In this document: one piece after another, positions 58,201-64,000 of the stretch | Layout: every line of letters starts with the position of its first letter | Position numbering within the stretch: position 1 is the first letter of the stretch | Source: Chitinophaga ginsengisegetis | Lineage (GTDB): Bacteria > Bacteroidota > Bacteroidia > Chitinophagales > Chitinophagaceae | Reading direction: 5' to 3' | DNA length: 64,000 nt | NCBI RefSeq assembly: GCF_900168065.1 | Contig: NZ_FUZZ01000006.1 | Coordinates: 434,001-498,000 of the forward strand | Notes under the pieces: generated by a model | Database searches by the model: none | Told to the model about the DNA's origin: nothing | What the model saw: only the letters and a program-made list of their open reading frames with translations | Made by a program: the position numbers and the translations under genes

Positions 58201-61200
58201 CAGAAACAGAAGAAAAATTGATTGAGATCTGGTCTGATATTCTGAAGCGGAATAGGGAGGAGATTGGTATCGATCGTACGTTCACGGAGCTTGGCGGTCA
58301 CTCCCTGCACATTATAGTGCTGGCGAGCAGGGTTTATAAGGTATTTCAGGTATCTGTTTCCATAAAAGACTTCTTCCAACACCAGACAGTAAGGAGCTTA
58401 GCGTTATTACTGGCACAGTCGGAAACCCGTAAGCATATAGATATTCAAAAGGCGCCAGTGCAGGAATATTATAAGCTTTCATCCGGGCAAAACCGCCTTT
58501 ATTTCTTATATCAGTATGATAAGCATTCCATTGCTTACAACGGTGGTATTGTGATGATGCTGGAGGGGTCCCTTGACAAACCGAGGATTGAACAGTCATT
58601 AAAAGCACTCGTATCCCGTCATGAAATTTTACGGACCGGTTTTTTTGTAAGAGATGGAGAGCCGGTGCAGCGTGTGTTTCCGGATGTAGCGATGAATTGT
58701 GTATATTATAAAGCACGGTTTCCGGATGTGGAGGAGGTGGTAAGAGACTTCATTAAACCATTTGATCTTGAAAATCCACCATTGATCAGGGTGGGTATTA
58801 TTGAGTTGTCAGAGAAGGAACATATCCTGATGGTAGATACCCATCATATTGTTAGTGACGGTGTTTCCCAGCAGGTGCTTTTTGATGAGTTTATGTCCTT
58901 GTATAACGGGGTGCACCTTCCCGAACTAAAACGTCAGTATAAAGATTTTGCAGTTTGGCAGGCCGGCGAAGTGCAACAGCGCCAGATGCGTACCCAGCGG
59001 GACTTCTGGTTGAAGGAGTTTTCAGAACCGCCTCAGCAGCTGGATTTGCCGGCAGATTTTCCAAGACCTGTAATTAACAGCTTTAACGGACATGCGGTTG
59101 ATTTTTCTATCCCCGTCCGGGAAACACAGCAACTAAAATCAATAGCAGAAAAGGCCGGCGCTACCATGTATATGGCAGTAATGTCCGTCTTTAACATCTT
59201 TTTGTGCAAACTAACGGGGGAAGAGGATATTGTTATCGGAACAGGGGTAGCCGGGCGACAGCATGCAGACCTGGAAACGATGGTAGGTATGTTTGTTAAT
59301 TCATTACCTATACGGAATCATCCTGCAGGCGGCAAATCTTTCAGCGGATTTTTGCTGGAAGTGAAAAACAAGATGTTGTCCTGCTTTGATCACCAGGACT
59401 ATCCATATGAACAGTTAATTGATGATCTCAGTATTGAAAGAAAGACGAACCGCAATCCCTTGTTTGATGTGGCACTTTCTTACGAGAACTACAGAGAAAA
59501 GGAGCTGGTACTCCCTGGTCTGAAGATTTCTGTTTTTAAAACAGCACATGCTATCTCAAAATTCGATATTACCCTACGGGCATACGAGAAAGACAATCAG
59601 CTATTCTTAAGTTTTGAGTACGCGACAGATCTGTTTAAGGAAGCCACCATAAAAAGGTTTGTGCAATTTTTCACAAATGTAGTATCGGCGGTTACCTCCA
59701 ATAGCAGCATCAGTATCGCTACGATCCAACTGATTAATCCTGTTGAGCAGCATCAGATCCTGCACGAATTCAACAGTATTGCATCTGCCGGCACACCGGC
59801 GGCTACCGTGCTGGAACGGTTTAAGCAACAGGCAGCACAGCATCCGGATGCCGTGGCCATCCGGGATGAAGTAGCTAACCCGATGGAGCTATGGCCTTCT
59901 ACGGCAGAGTATTTTATTTATGACGACATGTTGTATCATGCGATGACGAACGATATAAGACGAAATGCATGGTATGAAAAGGAGATCAGAAGACATGTGA
60001 AAGGAAAGGTGGTGGTGGAAATAGGAACAGGCCCCAATGCTATATTGTCGAGGTTATGCATAGAAGCTGGTGCGGAAAAAGTGTATGCAATAGAAATACT
60101 GGAAGAAACCTATAATAAAGCAAAACAGTTTTTAAAGGATGCCGGATTGGATCAAAAAATTCACCTGATTCACGGGGATGCCATGCTGGTGAACTTACCC
60201 GAGAAAGCTGATATATGTTTATCGGAGTTGGTAGGCCCTATAGGGGGCTGCGAAGGCGCCGCCGTAGTGTTGAATAATGCCAGGCGTTTTCTGAAGGAAG
60301 ACGGTATTATGATCCCCGGCAGAAATCTGACCAGGATTGCACCGGTTAGCTTACCCGGATATTTTATTGATACACCCGGTTTTTCTGATGTTTCTGCTCC
60401 TTATGTCCGTAAAACATTTGATTACATTGGCAGAACTGCAGATATAAGGCTTTGTTTGAAGAACTTTTCAAAGGAATATCTTTTATCCGGCGCTGAAACA
60501 TTTGAGGACCTGGATTTTAACGAAGGAGCGGTAAAACCGGAAGATAGCCATGCTGTGAAATTTTATATCCGGAGGGAGGATACTATACAGGGATTCCTGG
60601 TATGGTTAACGATGCCGGGCGCAAATGGGGAAGTGCTGGATACACTTGAATATGAGTATTGCTGGCTGCCGGTATTCGTGCCTGTTTTTTACCCCGGGCT
60701 TCCGGTTGGCAAGGGCGATATGATTGAGATGGTGATTGACAGGCGGCTGAATGATAACGGAGTTAATCCCGACTTTAGCATCAAAGGTTGTCTGACCAGG
60801 ACCTCCGGTGAGAAAATTGATTTTGATACTGACTTGCCTCATTTCCCGCAACGTTTCCGTAGTGAACCATTCTACCATAAAATCTTTAATGAAGAGGGCG
60901 CCGTTGCAACAACAGGCAACCGGAAGCTGTATGAAAGCATGACCTATAAACGGCTGGATGAGAGGTCTGATCAGGTAGCCGGGGTACTGATGGAGAAAGG
61001 GGTATCGCGTGGTGACATTGTAGGCATCCTGCAGGAATGCTCCGCTGCAACAATTGCCAATATACTGGGCGTGATGAAGGTCGCAGCCGTTTACCTGCCG
61101 CTGGATCCGCGTTGGCCGGCGGGGAGGATCTGGTCAATCCTGGAAGAGAGTAAACCGGGCTATTGCATTACTGACAGGCCATATCGTGACTTTCTATCCG

Positions 61201-64000
61201 GAGGCACAGGAGTTATAACAGGCCAGGAACGCCTGCCAGACAGCTTCCTGCCGGATTTTTTATTACAGGATGATTTGTTCATCGAAGGAGATCTGTTTTC
61301 TGGTACGCCTGGCCAGGAAGTGCAGGAAAGGGATAATGCTTATATTATTTATACATCCGGATCTACCGGCAGGCCGAAAGGCGTGCTCCTGGGGCATAAG
61401 GGCCTGTCTAACCTGGCAACTGTTTTTACAAACGTATTGGCACTCGCTCGCGAAACCAGGTTGCTACAGTTTTCGTCCCTGGGATTTGACGCGTCGGTTG
61501 CGGAAATTTTCCCGGTGCTATCTTCCGGAGCTACATTAGTCATCTTCAAAAGATCTGATACTTTTTCTACAGATGTTCTGTATTCAGTGCTGAAAGAACA
61601 GGCTATTAATGTTGTTACGCTTCCTCCTTCTGTTTTAAGGGTGCTGCCCGCTGAGGGCCTTCACCAGCTGAGGGCCATCGTTTCAGCAGGAGAGGCATGT
61701 GACAGGAAGATTGCATTGCAATGGACTCCTGGGCGGACTTTCCTGAATGCATACGGACCTACGGAATATACAGTTTGTACTTCCGTTCTTGCTATGAAAA
61801 ATGAGGTGCCGGCGCAGATTACTATTGGAAAGCCGATAGCAAATACCAGGATATTGATACTTGGATTGAATAATGAATTGCAACCTGTTGGCGTACCGGG
61901 AGAACTTTGCATTTCCGGGTATGGACTGGCAAAGGGGTACCTGCATAATGAAAATCTCACGTCGCAGAAGTTTGTGCCAAATCCTTTTTATCCCGGTGAA
62001 ATGATGTATAGAACAGGGGATTTTGGGATGTGGGATGCTGACGGTAATATCGAATTTCTGGGCAGAACAGATGACCAGGTAAAGTTGCGTGGCTTCAGAA
62101 TAGAACTGGGTGAAATTGAAAACTGCCTGCTGGAACACGAAGAGATTCAGGGGGCAGCGGTGATCATCAGGGACGGGAACGGAACAAAATCACTGATTGC
62201 CTATTACGTATCAGCGTCATCCGTTCCCGTAGATTCGTTGCGTGCTTTCCTGCAACAGCACCTGCCGGATTACATGATTCCTGCCCTGTTTGTACAACTG
62301 GAATCTATGCCTTTGACTTCGAGCGGAAAGATCAACAGGCGTGGTTTACCTGATCCTGAAATATCTTCAGCCGGAGAGTTCGTGTCAGCTATTACACCGG
62401 AAGAAAAACTGTTATCAGAAATATGGTTAAGCGTACTGGGAATCACAAGGGTAAGTGTAACGGAGAACTTCTTTTCAATGGGAGGTGATTCTATCAAATC
62501 CATACAAATCATGTCCCGGCTTCGTTCGGCAGGATATGAAACAACGATCAGGGATATCTTCGACAGTCAGACCATCAGGGGATTATCGTTAAAGCTGAGA
62601 CGTTTATCAACCACCTCTTCCCAAACAGCAGTAACGGGAGACGTTGGACTGACGCCCATCCAGCAATGGTTCTTCCAGAATCCATTTGAGCAACGGCATC
62701 ATTTTAACCAGTCGGTAGTGCTTCACTTCCCCGGCAGGATCGGGACAAACCGTGTGCTTGACATATTCAGGAAGCTGACTGATCATCACGACGCTTTACG
62801 CATGGTGTTTGAAGAACAGGGAGGAACAATTGTTCAGCGTAATCTGGGTATTGGTGTGCCGGTGTCCCTGGAAGTAATTGAACTATATAAAAAAGACGAC
62901 TGGCAGGCGGATTTCATATTACATTGTAATGTCCTTCAGTCAGGTATCAACCTGGCCACAGGCCCGCTGTTGAAGCTTGGATTGTTTTATACGCCGGACG
63001 GCAGCCGCCTGGTGGTGATTGTTCATCATCTGGTCATTGATGGTGTTTCCTGGCGGATCCTGTTCGAGGATATTGAAACGCTATATCGTCAAACCGCGCA
63101 GGGAGAAACACTATTGCTACCATTGAAGACGGATGCTTTTCAGCAATGGTCTGCTACTTTGTTGCGGTATGCAGAAAGTGATGCCTTCCGTTCGGCCAGT
63201 GCGTACTGGTCCCGGATCGATGAGCAGCCTGTCTTCCGGCTGCAGCGGGACCACCCTGTTGGGCCGGGGAGACGCACTTCCTTACGCCGTGAAGCCTTTA
63301 CCTTAGACAGTAATACTACTGTAAAGTTACTTCAACATGCGCAGCATATGCAGGTGAATGATATGTTGTTAGCCGGTCTTTACCTGAGTATGCGCAGGCA
63401 GTATGCGATGCCGGTATTACGTGTTGACATGGAAGGACATGGCCGCTCAGATATTGGCGATATGGTCAATGTAAGCCGCACCATAGGCTGGTTTACGACT
63501 ATTTACCCCGTAGTGCTAACAAGCGATAGCGATGACCTGGGCGTATTGATCCGCGATATCCGGCAAACGCTCAGTAGTGTTCCAAACGGAGGCATCGACT
63601 ACCTGCTCATGCAACAGCGCAGTTCAGCCCCGGAAAGGCAGGACAAGTACGCCGGGATCAGCTTTAACTACCTGGGACAATTCGACAGCGACACGATGGG
63701 CAGATCTTATGGTATCTCTTCAGATCCGCACGGAGAAACCATCTCGCCGGAAGAAATACGGTTGTATGATTGGGACATCATCGCAATGATCAGCTCTGGT
63801 CAGTTGCAGGTACAGCTGAATTATAGCACGTCACAGTATCGTCCGGATACAATAGCCGCGTTCATGGATGTATACAGGGAGTGTTTGAGTGAAGTCATTG
63901 ATTACTGCACTTCAGGACAGAAGGTGTTACTGAGCCCTTCTGATCTCACCTGGAAAAGCATCCCGGTAAGTTTGCTTGATGAGTTACAGGAACAACAGGA
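55299..64000 (+). CDS. Nonribosomal peptide synthetase, Asp module and methyltransferase-interrupted module (3' end outside window)
   Basis: One open frame of 2900 codons runs to the window end. Start: TTG 55299, since the first ATG (55350) lies inside condensation motif C1 (LSMVQKGMLYHY). Domains by residue: C 1-450 (HHHILYDG at 144); A 460-955, pocket D-L-T-K-I-G-H-I-G-K, near the Asp code; carrier Ser 1002 (ELGGHSLH); C 1056-1490 (HHIVSDG at 1182); A front strand about 1496-1525; inserted PRMT-like methyltransferase about 1528-1868 (VVEIGTGPNAILSRLC; SELVGPIGGCEG); A resumes at LYESMTYKRLDERSDQVA (1875), A3 near 2017, pocket D-A-A-T-V-A-A-V-C-K, aromatic-like; carrier Ser about 2398 (MGGDSIKS); E 2446-2890 (HHLVIDG, RTIGWFTTIYP, NYLGQFD). 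It continues the chain made by the gene before it. Confidence 0.93.
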   Translation, partial: MKKKLEKSNVQEISELSMVQKGMLYHYLKEADYNLYNVQISFAVSGPLDMNILRRAFSLVQSENDVLRSVFRWEEIKAPIQVILKSCDLDIKYYDYSKESPETAAGIIMRELLNDQQKKFDLTALPLRVSVFQKAAEDFIIVITHHHILYDGWSTAIVIKDLLRYYNSLNKGVTPEQTDKPAFGAVYADSWQRVDHEASENYWKNYLEGYEIGHPLSDAANQGELSQDVSKLRINKNLDGLDEFVKKNKVTKAAVIYTAYGLLLQQYGNTNDVVFGTTVSNRNPFVQGSQAIVGNFINSIPIRIHIDERITLGELVKSVNTGLIERSQFHHSSLHEINQAVGITANESLFQSSIGFENYPVDQHILDSVDGLDIMLHGYYENTNLPLSIQVFTDEALVIDFNYKSSIFSADYIESFSSYFIHLIGDVLTYPDRLVSEVLLLNAAEKDVILYAFNDTKSGIPPYQSVIEMFERQVAAYPDNIAVVFGETRLSYAALNKQANQVAAAVLNSHPGLDIIGLRVEPSVEMMIGMLGILKTGAAFLPVNPETSVSRLKKICEEAGCRLILTQQQLLVDVPVGIDQLTLDHPDLDNSSPENPLVTITPGDLLYVIYTSGTSGIPKGVMISNENVINYATWINKFAKINHTDKTALVTSFAFDLGYTGIFSSILSGAELHILPAEVYMQPAFFLRYLRENHITYLKLTPSLYGAVTDHPDFKTATGLRLVILGGEKIRVRAIEQTSVLHPSIEIINHYGPTETTIGAVARYVRRDQLLDFKKAPTIGKPISNARCYILNQHLMPVPIGMKGDLYIAGAGVGIGYLGQQDLTDERFIANPFESGARMYMTGDIARWLPDGNIEFLGRKDHQVKVRGYRIELSEIETAMLSLDGVDQVLVKAETQDDDTVLVAYYLSESLLSEVAIKDFLADVLPDYMIPAFIVHLTAWPLTANGKINMNALPVPSVNQLGYTAPTTETEEKLIEIWSDILKRNREEIGIDRTFTELGGHSLHIIVLASRVYKVFQVSVSIKDFFQHQTVRSLALLLAQSETRKHIDIQKAPVQEYYKLSSGQNRLYFLYQYDKHSIAYNGGIVMMLEGSLDKPRIEQSLKALVSRHEILRTGFFVRDGEPVQRVFPDVAMNCVYYKARFPDVEEVVRDFIKPFDLENPPLIRVGIIELSEKEHILMVDTHHIVSDGVSQQVLFDEFMSLYNGVHLPELKRQYKDFAVWQAGEVQQRQMRTQRDFWLKEFSEPPQQLDLPADFPRPVINSFNGHAVDFSIPVRETQQLKSIAEKAGATMYMAVMSVFNIFLCKLTGEEDIVIGTGVAGRQHADLETMVGMFVNSLPIRNHPAGGKSFSGFLLEVKNKMLSCFDHQDYPYEQLIDDLSIERKTNRNPLFDVALSYENYREKELVLPGLKISVFKTAHAISKFDITLRAYEKDNQLFLSFEYATDLFKEATIKRFVQFFTNVVSAVTSNSSISIATIQLINPVEQHQILHEFNSIASAGTPAATVLERFKQQAAQHPDAVAIRDEVANPMELWPSTAEYFIYDDMLYHAMTNDIRRNAWYEKEIRRHVKGKVVVEIGTGPNAILSRLCIEAGAEKVYAIEILEETYNKAKQFLKDAGLDQKIHLIHGDAMLVNLPEKADICLSELVGPIGGCEGAAVVLNNARRFLKEDGIMIPGRNLTRIAPVSLPGYFIDTPGFSDVSAPYVRKTFDYIGRTADIRLCLKNFSKEYLLSGAETFEDLDFNEGAVKPEDSHAVKFYIRREDTIQGFLVWLTMPGANGEVLDTLEYEYCWLPVFVPVFYPGLPVGKGDMIEMVIDRRLNDNGVNPDFSIKGCLTRTSGEKIDFDTDLPHFPQRFRSEPFYHKIFNEEGAVATTGNRKLYESMTYKRLDERSDQVAGVLMEKGVSRGDIVGILQECSAATIANILGVMKVAAVYLPLDPRWPAGRIWSILEESKPGYCITDRPYRDFLSGGTGVITGQERLPDSFLPDFLLQDDLFIEGDLFSGTPGQEVQERDNAYIIYTSGSTGRPKGVLLGHKGLSNLATVFTNVLALARETRLLQFSSLGFDASVAEIFPVLSSGATLVIFKRSDTFSTDVLYSVLKEQAINVVTLPPSVLRVLPAEGLHQLRAIVSAGEACDRKIALQWTPGRTFLNAYGPTEYTVCTSVLAMKNEVPAQITIGKPIANTRILILGLNNELQPVGVPGELCISGYGLAKGYLHNENLTSQKFVPNPFYPGEMMYRTGDFGMWDADGNIEFLGRTDDQVKLRGFRIELGEIENCLLEHEEIQGAAVIIRDGNGTKSLIAYYVSASSVPVDSLRAFLQQHLPDYMIPALFVQLESMPLTSSGKINRRGLPDPEISSAGEFVSAITPEEKLLSEIWLSVLGITRVSVTENFFSMGGDSIKSIQIMSRLRSAGYETTIRDIFDSQTIRGLSLKLRRLSTTSSQTAVTGDVGLTPIQQWFFQNPFEQRHHFNQSVVLHFPGRIGTNRVLDIFRKLTDHHDALRMVFEEQGGTIVQRNLGIGVPVSLEVIELYKKDDWQADFILHCNVLQSGINLATGPLLKLGLFYTPDGSRLVVIVHHLVIDGVSWRILFEDIETLYRQTAQGETLLLPLKTDAFQQWSATLLRYAESDAFRSASAYWSRIDEQPVFRLQRDHPVGPGRRTSLRREAFTLDSNTTVKLLQHAQHMQVNDMLLAGLYLSMRRQYAMPVLRVDMEGHGRSDIGDMVNVSRTIGWFTTIYPVVLTSDSDDLGVLIRDIRQTLSSVPNGGIDYLLMQQRSSAPERQDKYAGISFNYLGQFDSDTMGRSYGISSDPHGETISPEEIRLYDWDIIAMISSGQLQVQLNYSTSQYRPDTIAAFMDVYRECLSEVIDYCTSGQKVLLSPSDLTWKSIPVSLLDELQEQQ

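Overview
The window looks like chromosome from a Bacteroidota of the Chitinophaga type. This is inferred from gene content and signals, not from a database match. The evidence is the repeated -7 promoter box TAnnTTTG, the general lack of purine-rich Shine-Dalgarno sites, and families typical of the phylum (GH92/GH43, GSCFA, DhnA-type aldolase, patatin fused to a barrel, MiaE). tRNA-Lys carries no encoded CCA.

Layout. 0-2 kb: GH43-GH92 glycan operon. 2-9.7 kb: AEC carrier with an AraC regulator, TIGR02117 protein, TPR membrane protein, stress-protein/bestrophin pair, phosphatase plus two-component system. 9.8-18.3 kb: class I terpene synthase, hybrid kinase, class I aldolase, proBA, class A beta-lactamase, lipoprotein. 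18.4-22.4 kb: Old Yellow Enzyme, AraC, ArsR and two tandem SDR genes, the second of which has lost its catalytic residues. 22.6-30.8 kb: two MocR regulators, small enzymes, alkA-ogt, and a PLP decarboxylase with an EamA exporter; three copies of one long operator-like motif tie this block together. 30.9-42.9 kb: mostly housekeeping genes (NUDIX, rlmB, HMG-CoA lyase, GSCFA, MFS carrier, patatin, MiaE, BioF-like, penicillin acylase family).

At 43 kb a tRNA-Lys gene marks a change. Downstream lie about 2 kb of visibly AT-rich, decayed DNA: an imperfect repeat of the tRNA 3' flank, three gene remnants and a perfect 27-bp-arm hairpin. From 45.2 kb to the end is a secondary-metabolite island: a GT71-like glycosyltransferase, a GT51 enzyme with an AsmA-like front, and two very large NRPS genes, the second running off the window.

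The assembly line reads FAAL-PCP-C-A(Asn)-PCP-E // C-A(Asp)-PCP-C-A[PRMT-like methyltransferase inside]-PCP-E-... The predicted start of the product is fatty acyl-D-Asn-Asp-D-(aromatic-like residue, possibly methylated). Two points stand out. A PRMT-type methyltransferase sits just before core motif A1 of an adenylation domain. The acyl-D-Asn start is the same chemistry used as a removable prodrug cap in colibactin-type pathways. No matching D-Asn peptidase is visible in the window, so the prodrug idea is a hypothesis only.
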